From Telopea speciosissima (taxonomy: Eukaryota > Streptophyta > Magnoliopsida > Proteales > Proteaceae), in contig NC_057916.1 of the NCBI RefSeq assembly GCF_018873765.1, positions 24,909,001 to 24,973,000 on the forward strand: 64,000 nt of DNA. The letters run 5' to 3'. A program made the position numbers and the translations under genes. The notes below the pieces were generated by a model. That model was not told the origin of the DNA and did not search any database. It saw only the letters and a list, made by a program, of their open reading frames with translations. This document shows, one piece after another, positions 42,981 to 55,389 of the stretch. How positions within the stretch are numbered: the stretch's first letter is position 1; the number at the start of each line of letters is the position of its first letter.

Positions 42981-43427
42981 TTTGGGTGAACGTATAGAAA
43001 GGAACACTATTATTATTGTTATTAATTTATTTTTGGCGAAAGGTTCTACATGACATAAATCATGTTTAGAATGGAAGGTTAAGGAAGGAAATAACAAGGA
43101 AACTCTACCATATATGATATATCAGTGTGATTGACCAAGTATACACGCTACCATGGATGTCAATTGTATGATGGACCAAGTATACATACTTCTACATACT
43201 TCTTTCTCTCTCTCTTTTTTATTTCTTTCAAAAAGTTTGAGGCAAAAGAGATGCCAAACCAATGGTGTAGATGGAAAAGGTAGCTCTAATATGAAAGCAC
43301 CCCAATTTTTGTCACATGGCATGCCAAGTGGGCAAATCTGGACAGTTGGATGAGTAGAGAACACTATGAATTTCTCACTTTTTTTTAAATTTGGGGTGCT
43401 AATTTCTTCCTCTCGTTTTTGTATAAT

Positions 43428-43602
43428 TCGGCTCTCCTCCAACCGTGGTAGGAGCTGGAGGATATTTCCAGCCCAGCAAAACAAGGGTTGTTTGGGTCAT
43501 TTCACAGGTGGGCCCCACCATGTGAAATGATCAAACTACCTTGTTTTTGATGGGCTGGATCCTCCAACTCCCGCCACGGCCGGAGGAGAGCCAAATCCCT
43601 CT
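43428..43602. mobile_element. Palindromic MITE, family C copy 1
   Basis: Nearly the whole element is an inverted repeat. 'ggctctcctccaaccgtgg' ... 'tttccagcccagcaaaacaa' pairs with 'ttgtttttgatgggctgga' ... 'ccacggccggaggagagcc'. At the centre 'catttcacaggtgggcccca' pairs with 'ccatgtgaaatg'. A second copy with the same ends (GGATTTGGCTC type) and centre lies at 54163-54363. Confidence 0.7.
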
Positions 43603-46600
43603 TTTTTAGAGGGGAGGGGGATTTGTTCAGTGCACCTTACTTGAGAGTCTAACCATAAAAACATGGGCAGTGGCATCTTTTATTTTCTCAAGTGCTGTGT
43701 ATATGGTTGGATTATCAAGTGAGGTGCAATGGGCAGTGCACCGCACTTGAGAGGATAAAAATCTGAGGGGGGGAGGGTGCTATAATTATATTTTGTGGCC
43801 CATTGGGCTTTTCCCTCGTTTTTTTTTTTTTCAATGATCCAAAATTGGTCAAGCTTGTGTTTTTAACCACTTTACATAGATATTTCATTTTCTTTGCATT
43901 ATTTCAACATGTAGAGTCTGCTTGCACTCAAATGTGACACACAAGCAGGGAAAGCTGGGCATATCTATCACTGAAATTCATCCCCCACCTGACCTTCCAT
44001 TTGGTAGTTACTGTTGCAGGCACTAAGATGCACCATTGTCCTAACTAAATTGCATTCATTTGTCCCAAATTTCTTAGGCTTCAAAGACATGCCCTGTAAC
44101 AATTTTCTGTTACAGAACAAAAAAAAAGTCTGATGGATTCAATTTTGTTTTCAAGTAAATGCACATGAATAGCAATTGATCGTCAATCACTGAGAAGAAA
44201 GATAAAACCAAAACCTGAACTAGCAGTCTTCTTCTACAGTTACAGCTTGCTGCCTGAACTCAAGAGTCTTCTTCTACAGTTGAATCTTGCTGCCTTCTTA
44301 ATTCTAACAAAGGAGATCAAGAAAAGAACTGATAACCTTTTACAAAGTAGCATATCCTGCAACTCAATCACTCAACCAAAGCACTATTCAGAACATGCGC
44401 GCATTATCACTGCAAAGGATTGTACAATACTGATACTAGTTTCCTTCTACTGGTAAATCCAAGAATAGGTATGGAAATGGATAGCGTGAGAAATGTCCTC
44501 GATCCAAACAAGCACACTCCTACTTAGGGAAGCTGAAACTGTATGTAGCTGAACAGCAAACCTGCAATTCTCCACTGAAGGGTCAACAGTTGAGATCAAA
44601 CCCAGCCCACCAAAATCACAGTTATGATGCACAAGCAAAATGTAGAAGTACACTTATTGAGTTCAGAGTACAAACAACAAATTAAACCCAGAGTCACCTT
44701 CCTCTGGAAATCTTCCAGATTAGAAGCCAATGCTCATAAAATCAGATAAAACTTTTACCTTGATCTCCACAAGGGACCATCTTATGGTGCCAAATATTTT
44801 CATTCGAATATGAAATCCTCTAATAGTTTGTGCTTGCATTTACCAACTTAAAACTGAATCACTTCCCACTTCCAGGTTTTTCTCTTCCAAGTTTTCCAGT
44901 TTTAACATTTCTTTTGTAGTGGTATCAGCGATACACCCACTCCAAAACACAAGACTCATGATAGCCATAGAAACAGCAACAATAATGGTAACAGGAAACA
45001 GTCACTTTTTACAACACCCAAAACAAGTGTTGCATCTCTGTCAATTTATAAGAGGAAATAACTCTCACAATATCTCCTTCAATGTTTGCCACATCGAGAA
45101 AAGAGAAGGCATATATTGTGAACTCACACAGTTTCAAACTCATGGTTGGTAAGATACCACAAAACTATAACATGGGCTGGAGTTTGGGTTTCCTTATAGA
45201 AATTAACTGTACCCAAAGGATGAGAGCTCACATGCTTTGATGATTGCAGTTCATAACTGGCCAAAACTAAAACCTGATTGAAAGGTCCAAAGAAACCCCG
45301 TCAGCAGCACCAAAAGCACAAAGAGAACTGATTCTTACATTCCCCCCCCCCCCTCCCTAATGGCACTCCAACATCCAGGACAAACTTATAAATTCCTTTT
45401 AAAACACCTATCAAGGCCACAAGGCCCAGAACCACTAAAATACCTGAACTGACTCATGAACAAGCTACATTACATGTTCCCTGTTATTTGGTAGTAGAAA
45501 GAACTATGTGAAGCACAATACCATGAATGCTATCCCAACTAAAGCTTTGAAGAACCAACAACTACATAATATTATGTAATGCACTCCTCACATTGTGACC
45601 TGCACTTTCTGCTTCTTTGACTATATCTCTGCCTATGATGAGATGAGTTTATGAGTTGAGTCATAGATTATAAAAATAAAAAAAATAAAATAAAAGTAAG
45701 TTTATCTACTTCAGTCTTGCATACTTGTTTGTAAAAATAATAGATAATAATGTAATTGATGCATAATAAACTTTAATCTGATTATAGGGAAAGAAAAGGT
45801 TCTCCTTAGTTTGCTGTACCTAATGTTAATTAAAAGCCTATTGGTGTAGTTCAGGAGATCGACCTTCTGAGAACAAGCATAGAGCCTAATATTTTAAGAT
45901 TATCATCAGAAATTCATACAAATTGCAAGAGGGTATGGACAAGATATTGGATACAATAAATAGTTCCATAACTGAAATACTTGATCTATTTTCTTCTTTC
46001 AAAGCTCATTTTCCATATCTCTATCTTTCTATCTTTCCCACCTTCAGAAGACAACAATTTCTTCATAGTTAACTTCCTTTGGAACCTAAGCACATGGCTT
46101 AATACATTTAGAATTCTGATTTCATGAGCTGCTGATTTTGATGTCATACTGGAATGAAATTGAATTGCATCAACAACCCCATTCCACCTTGTATTGGCAT
46201 GATCTTTTTGAAAGTTTCAACAGTGTTTAAAGGTAATATCTCCAGCAAGGACAACCATCTTTTCTTTGGTTTGGGAACCTATTTTTTTTATGAGCAAATC
46301 TGTCTGTTTTATTCCCTCTCAACCTAGTTTTATCTGAGTTTTTAAAAAAACCAGGGGGTGATCTGAGTTTCGTTTGAAAACCAGAAGGTGACGTGTAATT
46401 TACCCACAAAAATGAAATAAATAAAAATCCCTTCCATGACACCTAGCATATTTTAGAACAGCCTGCATTAATTATTGCCTTACCGGCTCCAAATCCCTAA
46501 CGTATATGTTCCTATTTCAATTGAAGAAGTGGCAGGAAAGCTCTTTAAATCCCTCACTTAATGCAAGTTATCCTTGCCCTGCCTCACTCCCATGACAGCC

Positions 46601-47380
46601 CAATCCTGTACTGAATTTACCAACCCACAAATTTCTTCCATCCCTGAAAGTGAAAATTGCATGATCTGTAAGTACTGGCATCACATAAGTTACTTGAAGA
46701 AGCTTTCTCTAAAGCTTGCAAGAGATGCTTCTCATGCCAACAACAACTCTATGATCATCCATCCCATCATGTTGATTGAAGAAGGTTTACAAAAAATAGT
46801 AGGAAAGATATTGCTGGTGATAACTTGCTGCATTTGTGCTCTCCACCTAAGGCAAATTCGGATAAGGAAGATTCTCAAAGATTCACAAGGCTGGACAGAG
46901 TATAGCTTGCCATTTGTGGCTTTGCTATATGGTACGTGCACGGTCTTCCCTTGCTTTGCTATCTTGAAAAGAAGATAAGAATATGAAAGAGAGGAAATAT
47001 GAATCGGTTTTGGCTAATTTGGAGGGAGCCGGCCTCTATCTCTTAAGAGATTAATTGGGATTAAACTTCCCTCTCTTCATTCTATTACGGTAATTTAAAT
47101 AAGAGATAACATAACTAACAAACCCATCCCTTGATCCCTTCCACATGATAAGGAAAACTAAACCAACCCATCACTTCCACTAACACATAATAAGGAAAAT
47201 TACTAACTTCCTACTACACGTCATACTAACTACACCCAACTCACACCCCACTCCTAATAAACAACTCTTAATTAAAACTCTTAATAACTATCCTTAAAAC
47301 TCTTAATAACTGCCCATACATGCACGTAACACTATATTCGGCTGATATTGCTAGGTAAAACTACAAAACCAATGCTTATA
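43603..47380. other. Intergenic, no supported gene
   Basis: Short duplications occur at 43625-43755 ('agtgcac-ttacttgagag') and 44225-44308 ('agtcttcttctacagtt' twice). The 134-residue frame at 46574-46978 has no recognised domain, and no flanking splice sites or promoter that I can point to. At 47270-47310 'aaaactcttaataact' is repeated. Confidence 0.4.
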
Positions 47381-47384
47381 CCCG

Positions 47385-48510
47385 TGAACCATGGCTTTCC
47401 TTATCGTGAAGGGTGGTTCTCTTACCACCTCCCCACATCCCCCAACCTTTATGCCACTTGAGATGCTGACAGAAAACCTATGGCATCTTGAAGCCTATTC
47501 TTTCGACTTCTTCACCCGGTTAAAACTTGGCTGGCACCTCCTAAACGAGGATTCGTCCCCATGGACAAGGACATTCAAAGCCAAGTATTTCCCAAGGATG
47601 TCTCTGTTTGATTCAAAAGTTCTTTCACAAAAAACATCTTGGACTTGGAACAACATTGATGCTTTATTACCGGATCTGAAAAAATTGTCTTTTCTAAGAT
47701 AGATAATGGAAATAGAACACATTGCTGGTATGACCCTTGGATCCCATCAATCCCGGGTTTTCCTCTGTCACCACCAGAGATTGTACCTGTTCCATCCCTA
47801 TGTAAGGTTAGGGATTTCATATTTAATAATGTAAGGGATTTTTTCTTTTGGATGGATAATGTATGGGATTTTGCATTAGTCAATAATAATTTTCCTGGTG
47901 TTTTTATTGATGAAGTCTTGAAGATCAATATTACAGAATTTGATGATCAATGGAGATGCTCCTTATCTAGCACTAGGTTGTTTTCTAGTCAAGCTCGACG
48001 GGCATCTATTTTGAGAGAGTTGTTTTGACAGACGGTCCTGCATTTAAGACACGTCAAAAGAACATTTTAAATTTTCGATGAATATGAATTTTCCAAAAAA
48101 ATCGCCACCATTCTGTGGTTCTTGTGATGAATACATTTGTCATCTTTTTCTATCATGTGATTGGACTAAGCGTATCTGGGAATCAAGCCCTCTCAGATTG
48201 AGAACAGATCGAGCTTCTCTCCAACCCTTCGATGGCACATCTGTGTACTTCTCAATCTTCTTCATTCTAAAGTTTTCGACAAACAATCTTCTTCTTGGTT
48301 TTATTCTGTTTTTATTATTGCATGCTATTTTGTTTGGAATGTAAGGAACAAAGTAATTAAAGGATTCGCTAGAGTTGATCCTCAGTTAGTTAGCAAGGAT
48401 GTAATTAAATGGCTTTTTGATTTAAATATCCACCCTCCACTCTTAGCATCAACCCCAACTGGATCTCCACTAAAACCACACACCCCACATATGTGATGAA
48501 TCTCTCTCTA
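47385..48510 (+). pseudogene. L1-type LINE 3' fragment (end of RT region plus zf-RVT domain)
   Basis: The frame 47391-47702 contains LKLGWHLLNEDSSPWTRTFK and AKYFPRMSLFDSKV, then SWTWNNIDALLPDLK. Across a frameshift it runs into HCWYDPWIPSIPGFPLSPPE and VPSLCKVRDF. At 48095-48230 FCGSCDEYICHLFLSCDWTK and RIWESSPLRLRTDRAS match the zf-RVT domain (C-x2-C ... H-L-x4-C). Near 48325 a remnant of W-N-V-R-N-K follows. The order is that of plant L1 ORF2 after the catalytic core. It is 5' truncated and broken by stops. Confidence 0.8.
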
Positions 48511-48514
48511 ACCC

Positions 48515-49130
48515 CGATTTACAACTCCTTGTTTTAATCTGAACAAACATATATGACACTCAATTAAGATTAATGGATTAGATTTTTTGCATTTTGCTAG
48601 TTGGACGAGGTGTTTTAACATCTGCAGGGTTGCCTCACAATAACTGAAATGATGAAAATTGAATTATTTGGAATTCTACAGGGGTGGAAACATGTTAAAG
48701 AAGCTACGATCAACCTCAAAGAAATCTGGTACAACAATAGAGATCTATGATCTATGCACATATCTACACCCTTTTGATCATATGTGCTTACCCTTGAACC
48801 TAGTTAGGTTTTATTTTGAGTTAGCTGGTAAAATAGAAAATTTTACCAGTATTAGATTTAGTTAGAGTAATAATGAACTTTTCTATAGCACGATTAAACT
48901 TTTGGCTCTCAATGTCCTAAAGGATTAAAGTAACTCCTCTCAACAAAACTTTGATGTAAGTTTCTCTTTTTAATTTTATATATTTTATCTTTTTCATAAC
49001 AGAAAAAAATAAAGAACCGTGGGGTTGCCATTGAGAGTCGGAGACTTTCTTTCCTTGCGGTTGAAGAGTAAAAAAGATTTAAGTGGAAAATTGACTTCAT
49101 AGCCAATTTATTTATTAATTTTTGATGGGT
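48515..49130. other. 3' flank of the first SDR gene
   Basis: No gene is seen. The part 49020-49133 is duplicated at about 52040-52195 (see findings). Confidence 0.5.
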
Positions 49131-49133
49131 CTA

Positions 49134-50367
49134 CTAAGTCATAGAAAGGTTCAACGCCGAGGACACAGCATCTAGGAAAGCTGGATTGGTGGTGCTGTGA
49201 CCCCCGTCAAGAACGAGGTTGAGCCCACTCACGTACCGCGACTCATCGCTGGCCAAGTAGAGAGCGGCCTGAGCCACATCCTCAGCCTTGACCACCACAC
49301 CCTTCAAGTTGGCAGATTTACCCACCACCAACTCTTCAACCATGCCTTCCTCCATCATTCCAAGTGCCTTCCTCGTCATCGGTGTCACGACCCCGAAAGG
49401 GGAGATACAGTTCACTCTGATCCCATACTCTCCCAGCTCCACACACAGGTTCTTCATCAACCCCACCAACGCGTGCTTCGAAGACGTATAAGCGTGCGGT
49501 GTCTGCCCAGCCACCACCGAAGCAACACTGGAAGTGAAGAGTATGGATCCCTTATTGGCTGGCATCATCACCCTGGCTGCGTGCTTGGCCCCCAAGAACC
49601 CACCAAACACGTTCACCTCCCACACTCTCTTGAAATCTTCGTTTTCGGTGTCCAAGACTCCGCTGAAGTTGCCGCTGATTCCCGCATTGTTATACATGAT
49701 GTCTAGCTTCCCGTACTTAGAGACCGCCGTGTCCACGGCATTGCGGATGTCGTCTTCGATGGTGACGTCGCAGTGGACGAAGGTGATGGTCTCGTCGGAG
49801 CCCAGTTCTTGAATGAGTGAGTGGCCCAGGTCGTCTTGGACGTCGGCTATAACGACCTTCGCGCCGTGCTGGACGAACAACCTTGCGGTGCTTGCTCCGA
49901 TCCCACTGGCTCCGCCGGTGATCACCGCTACCTTTCCTTCCAACCTGCAACAAATCACAAATTCAATCTACATGCCATGGTTTAAGCTAAGCAAAAAAAT
50001 AGGTTCATTCTCAATTGTGTCCAAAATGTTAATTCGAATTGATCATAAAATCAAAACCAAAACCAATAAAAACGTTTAATTGGAACCATTTAACTGGAAT
50101 CATTCATTAAATGGTTTCGAATTGAGATATTGGAAACGTTTGATAAACAATTTTATCATACTTTCTACCTTTCATACATTGAATCGAACCAAAACCAAAC
50201 CAATTAACCGGAAACAAAACTGATTAACAACCAACCTTAATATCACGAAATGAGAGAGAATCATATGCCTTAGGATTCAAAGAAAGGTTTTTCAAGTGGG
50301 AGGGGGAGGCTAGAAGCTGTCTCTAATCCAGGATTTACCTTTTAGCTGTGAGAGCACGACCTTCCAT
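49134..50367 (-). CDS. Short-chain dehydrogenase/reductase, SDR110C type (secoisolariciresinol dehydrogenase-like), gene 1
   Basis: Two exons: 50367-50339 (MEGRALTAK plus split Arg) and 49944-49134. The 394-bp intron is GT-AG and the phase closes (840 nt, 279 aa). A classical Rossmann [11 protein letters not shown] at 19-26 (cofactor), D44 at the end of strand beta-2 (predicts NAD(H) over NADP(H)), D69 and NNAG 95-98. The catalytic set is N121, S148 (FTSS), Y162 and K166 (YTSSK). The ends GLNLVLDGG and TNPAF are typical of the family. Members oxidise secondary alcohols of lignans, terpenoids or the ABA precursor xanthoxin, usually as cytosolic tetramers. The substrate cannot be told from sequence. 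The short first exon is the usual plan of this subfamily, so the ATG at 50367 is preferred to any start inside exon 2. A paralogue lies 2.4 kb away on the same strand. The gene looks intact. Confidence 0.93.
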
Positions 50368-50461
50368 CGTCTCTTATTCGCTGTTTCAAGTTTCAAGCTG
50401 GATACCTGTTTCTTGAGAGAGAATAATGATTTGCTTTAGTTCCATTGCAAATCATAGTCTT

Positions 50462-50470
50462 CTTATATAC
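50462..50470 (-). promoter_or_regulatory. TATA box of SDR gene 1
   Basis: The minus strand reads GTATATAAG about 100 bp upstream of the ATG at 50367, in an otherwise A/C-rich stretch. Spacing fits a plant TATA box with a 5' UTR of about 60-70 nt. Confidence 0.55.
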
Positions 50471-50479
50471 ACTGAAGTT

Positions 50480-52030
50480 TTCTCGAATTTTGACTAATAG
50501 AAGATTTAAAAAGAGAGAAAAAACAAAACAAAAAGAAAAAAAAACCCGGGGTCGATAAGGAAGACTAATTCCAGTTCTCTCGTCAATACTGAATGCTGGA
50601 ATTTATTAATATCTTTAGGTTCGAAGTCATGAAGCTTTTAGAAGACGGAAAGAGATGGGGGTACAAACGACGAAATGGATTGCGTCGATAAACAAAATTA
50701 AAATCGAACGGAGGATTTCAATTTCGTCGAGAGGCCAATAAAAAAATTTCTATCAGTGCCGTGCTAGCTCCTGCACATTTGCACATCCACTGTTTGATGT
50801 TTTGTCGCAATGACCAGGTTATTCGCACAATGGAGTGCTACTTACGAATTCCAATTCTTATTCTTATCTTATGTTTGGGCAACCTGAACGCTTGACGAAT
50901 TACGAGTTATTGAATGTAACACCTTACCTGATGATATATAAAGAATCTGATCTCCAATAGCGTGAAGACACGCGTAATAGAGCCGAATCAAAGAACGGTG
51001 TAGGAAATAAGAACCAACAATCTGGTCGGATCCACAGCCATGACCTCACTTCAGAGCCAAACCAAAGAACGGTTTAGAAAATAAGAACCAATAATCCGGT
51101 CGGATTCACAGCTATGACCTCACGTTAGAACCATGCGTAAGAAACTTTACACACATCCTACTAAGAGCACAATCAGAAAATAGTGATAAATTCGGTCAAT
51201 GATTTTCGCTTGGATCTCCTGCTTGACTTGAGATCCTATAGCCATGTTAACTGTTGTTTTGTTTTGACATCTAACGTAGGCATCAGAAAGGCCCCCAAAA
51301 TCTATTCCGAGACACTCATCCACTTTGTCTTTTGGTTCTATTGTGCGTAGAATGGAACTGAACCACGAGAGGAATATCTCAACAACACCACCTAATATCA
51401 AAGTAAACCCTTCAACTTGTCAAAGTTTTTCTATTCTTTAACTTTTTTCTTGTGTTCTCCGCAATATCAATTAAGAATAAAATAATCTTCAAAGATTAAG
51501 AACCGCAATGTGCGCAAGCCTGAAATCAAAGGTACGTCGACTGGCCTACTACATGCGATGGTCTCTTGGTTATTCATCAATCCTTATTCTAATTTATCAT
51601 CAAGGTAGAACTTATCTCTTCTTTTCTTTCTTTGTGGGGGAGGGGAAATGGGGGGCAACATGTCCAAGTGTTTAGGGAGTTTGTGCTAATTAGTTACAGT
51701 TAAGGAAGAGTGGAAGATGCTTCTCGAAATGTAAATTTGTCTCAATTAGAACGTGTCCATAATAGCAAATGCTATCGCTTTTCGGCTTATCGAACCATAT
51801 ACTTTCTTCAAAAAGGAGGGTAAAATATCCTTACGGCGTTGAGCGGAATTTTTCTTCAATTTTTAGGAAAAAAGATCTCTGTCCGAGAGTGTGGCCTACG
51901 CCAACACTCCCATGAGTCTCTCTCTCCTCCCCCATGTGAAAAGGCACCTCTACCCCCTTGTTTTAAGGAGGAAAGAGATAAACTCATGGGCGTGTTGCGG
52001 ATAAAAAACTGCTACCCTTTCTTTTTTTGT
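50480..52030. repeat. Intergenic region with a 75-bp tandem duplication
   Basis: Positions 50983-51056 and 51057-51130 are two copies of a unit with 'aaagaacggt-tagaaaata', 'agaaccaa-aatc-ggtcgg' and 'cacagc-atgacctcac'. No supported gene is present. The frame at 51147-51401 is unrecognised. Confidence 0.6.
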
Positions 52031-52034
52031 CAAG

Positions 52035-52200
52035 ATCTGTTAGGTTGGCATTGAGACTTTCTCTACTTGAAGAAGAAACTGTGGTTCCAAATCTCTCTCT
52101 GCCCTCTCATTATTGCGGTTTAAAAGTTAAAAAGATTTATTTTTGGAAAATTGTCTTCATAGCTAAATTTTTTATTAATTTTTGAAGGTCTTCTATCCAT
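52035..52200 (-). repeat. Duplicated SDR 3'-flanking sequence
   Basis: 'ttgcggtttaaaag' ..., 'ggaaaattgtcttcatagct' and 'ttattaatttttgaaggtct' match the sequence directly behind the stop of SDR gene 1 (49020-49133), in the same order and orientation. It is the expected 3' flank of SDR gene 2, pushed about 600 bp away from its stop by inserted DNA. Confidence 0.7.
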
Positions 52201-52302
52201 TATGATTCTGATATAAGTGGATAGAATGCATCCCAAAAATCAGGGAGAAAGTTTTCCTTCCACATTATTCTAGGGTTCACGAAACACCTCTCTTTATATG
52301 TA

Positions 52303-52435
52303 TAGGGGCGCTGTTCTATGTGCCGAGCGTAGGGTACGCCCAAGCACATGGGAGTGGGTGCAATGACCACCGTGCCTCCTGAGTGACAGGCCTATGTGCC
52401 TGGGCGCAACCTGCGCTGTGGCACAAAGAACATTC
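52303..52435. mobile_element. Foldback element, family E copy 2
   Basis: 'gttctatgtgccgagcgta' on the left pairs imperfectly with 'cgctgtggcacaaagaac' on the right. Inner 'gcccaagcacatggga' and 'ctatgtgcctgggcgc' also pair. It matches the element at 42830-42980 and lies between SDR gene 2 and its displaced 3' flank. Confidence 0.55.
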
Positions 52436-52811
52436 TCCCATATTGAATACAGAGTGTAGCCATCGATTTGAAGAAAATTATGCACTACGCATTGTAAAAC
52501 AGGGCCACATGTTTGATTGGTTAGTCAATTTTGGTGTGCTTGGAAATTTTATTTTATCTTTATGTTTGAACTTTGAACCTTTTTCTTGTTTTCTCAAGGA
52601 GATCAGTTGAGAATTGGCTAACTCTCAAGTTTTACTTTCCATTGATAAATTAGATGACCCAATTGACATGATCTTTGAACAACGAAGATGAATGACTTCT
52701 GTCACTCCTTCAATCACTAGAAAAAAAAAAGATCAACATTTTTGGATCTGGAATCTGGATACATAACAACATACCCAACCACGGATTAACAACTGAAACA
52801 AGATCAAATCT

Positions 52812-53764
<953 letters not shown>

Positions 53765-54099
53765 TGATCTTCGGCTAGCCTTGCTGTTTTAATTCAATTA
53801 GTTGAATTGTTTCTTGTTTTGTAAGAGAAATGAAGAAGGGTTTGGTGCAGCAGCCGATTTTAAAGGGACAAAAAGGATCGATCGTCTAAAAAGAAGAAAC
53901 TTTGAGAAAACAAGAAGAGAAAAGAAAAAGGATGGATTGTCAAAAAGAAGAAATGGAGACAGATATTTTTGTCTGAATTAGACAGTAGGGCCTCCCTTGG
54001 GCAAAAGGAGCCCGCCAATTGTGACTACATAATCCAAAATAGTCGTAGGGCATTTAGGAAAGATAGGGAAAGGTTCATGTTATCCGGCATGATACATGC

Positions 54100-54365
54100 T
54101 CGGGGTGTCAATTCCGGGCCTGGCATGGCAGGCCTGACTGAGCAGTTAACCCAGCCTGAGGGATTTGGCTTCTGTCCTGCAATGGCGGAAGCTGGAGCGT
54201 CTAGACTAATTAAACGACAGCAAATATAGGGGTGGGAAGATCATTTCACAGGTGGGTCCCACCTGGGCCCCACATGTGAAATGATCATCCCACCCCTTGT
54301 TTTTAAGTGGTTTCCATGGGCTGGACGTTCCAGCTCCCGCCAAGACAGGAGCCAAATCCCAGCTG
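54100..54365. mobile_element. Palindromic MITE, family C copy 2, with adjoining repeat
   Basis: The ends 'gggatttggcttctgtcct' and 'aggagccaaatccc', the arms 'ggcggaagctggagcgt' and 'acgttccagctcccgcc', and the centre 'gatcatttcacaggtggg' with 'ccccacatgtgaaatgatc' form a near-complete palindrome (54163-54363). It is the same family as 43428-43602. The adjoining 54100-54162 starts 'ggggtgtcaattccgggcct', a motif also found (inverted) near 55365 and 58928. Confidence 0.7.
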
Positions 54366-54449
54366 GAATTACAGCCTGACCTTGTCTGACTTTTTAACTT
54401 ATAAATTTTCTCTCATTTTTTCTTTACATTTCTATTTTTGGTTTGTTTC

Positions 54450-54595
54450 TTTTTGGTACAGTTGTCCGGTTTCTCTCATAGGGGGCGTAAATGATGACCT
54501 AACCCCCTGTACGAACACACTGCCCGAGTGAGGTTTAATCGTCATTTCCGCCCTCCTATGCAAGGAACCGGACAACTGTATTGGACAGCGAACCT
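54450..54595. mobile_element. Foldback element with 25-30 bp inverted ends
   Basis: 'acagttgtccggtttctct' 'catagggggcg' on the left is complementary to 'cgccctcctatgcaagga' 'accggacaactgt' on the right. The centre contains 'cactgcccgagtgaggtt'. It is non-coding and of the same general plan as 41405-41590. Confidence 0.65.
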
Positions 54596-55149
54596 GAGAG
54601 AAAAAAAATTCCTGATCTCCTCCACTTCGGTCTTGATTGTCAATGGGCCACAACAACAGAATGGCCCTGAGAAAGAGATCAAGGTCATTTCATAGTCCAA
54701 TTGTTTAGTTTCTTGCTAACTAATTAGAAGTAGTACTAAAATAATAATTAGTTGGGGAAGTGTAGTAAATGTAAGTATTTAACAATGAAAATTGAATTTT
54801 TAAATTCACCTTTAATTTGTCTTCTGTCTAGCTAGCCATCTCTTTAGATATGATGCCTCTTTTCCCAATTCCAATGCCCTTGGTTTAGTTGGTGGTAATG
54901 GCTCAATATGGAATACTCAGTAAAACAACGTTCTCCCTTTGTTCTAGACATGATGAACTCTATATATATTCTTATACACTTTAAGGGATAGAGTCATCCC
55001 ACAATAAAAATTGCTGCTACGTTAGTGATGCTTCACAAACAATCTTGTGTCATTGTATGTATATATTGCAACAAGAACCTTATAGTTGTTAGGAAAGAAT
55101 GGTGGGATTGAGACTATGGTGCAATCAAATATTAGTCTTTTTTGTTTTC

Positions 55150-55385
55150 AATAATTTTTTTAGGGATACACCGGTTAAAGCCCTTTTAGATTTAAATAGG
55201 CCCATAGTCCGATTAAGACCTGGTTAAAGCCCCGATTCTAGTAACCAATGATAGCCCAAAATCCGGTCGAACCTGATCAAGCTTGACCTGATTATCTAAA
55301 TGGACGGTCACGGTTCACGCTTCAAGCTTAGTTAAGCTTGATTAAGCCCGATTGAGATCGACCAGTTGACACCCCTAGTACACTA
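55150..55385. repeat. Repeat-like block ending in a 'ttgacacccct' motif
   Basis: The block is rich in 'gattaagcc/gcttgatt' variants and ends 'agttgacacccctag'. Similar ends occur at 58926 ('attgacacccctt') and, inverted, at 54108. It is probably a non-autonomous element; borders are uncertain. Confidence 0.35.
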
Positions 55386-55389
55386 GCAC

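Noticed and set aside
46574-46978. 134-residue plus-strand frame
   Set aside because: No recognisable domain, no supporting splice or promoter context, and it lies in AT-rich repeat-bearing DNA. It could be revisited with transcript data.
49197-49812. Frames antisense to SDR gene 1
   Set aside because: Shadow of the conserved SDR coding strand.
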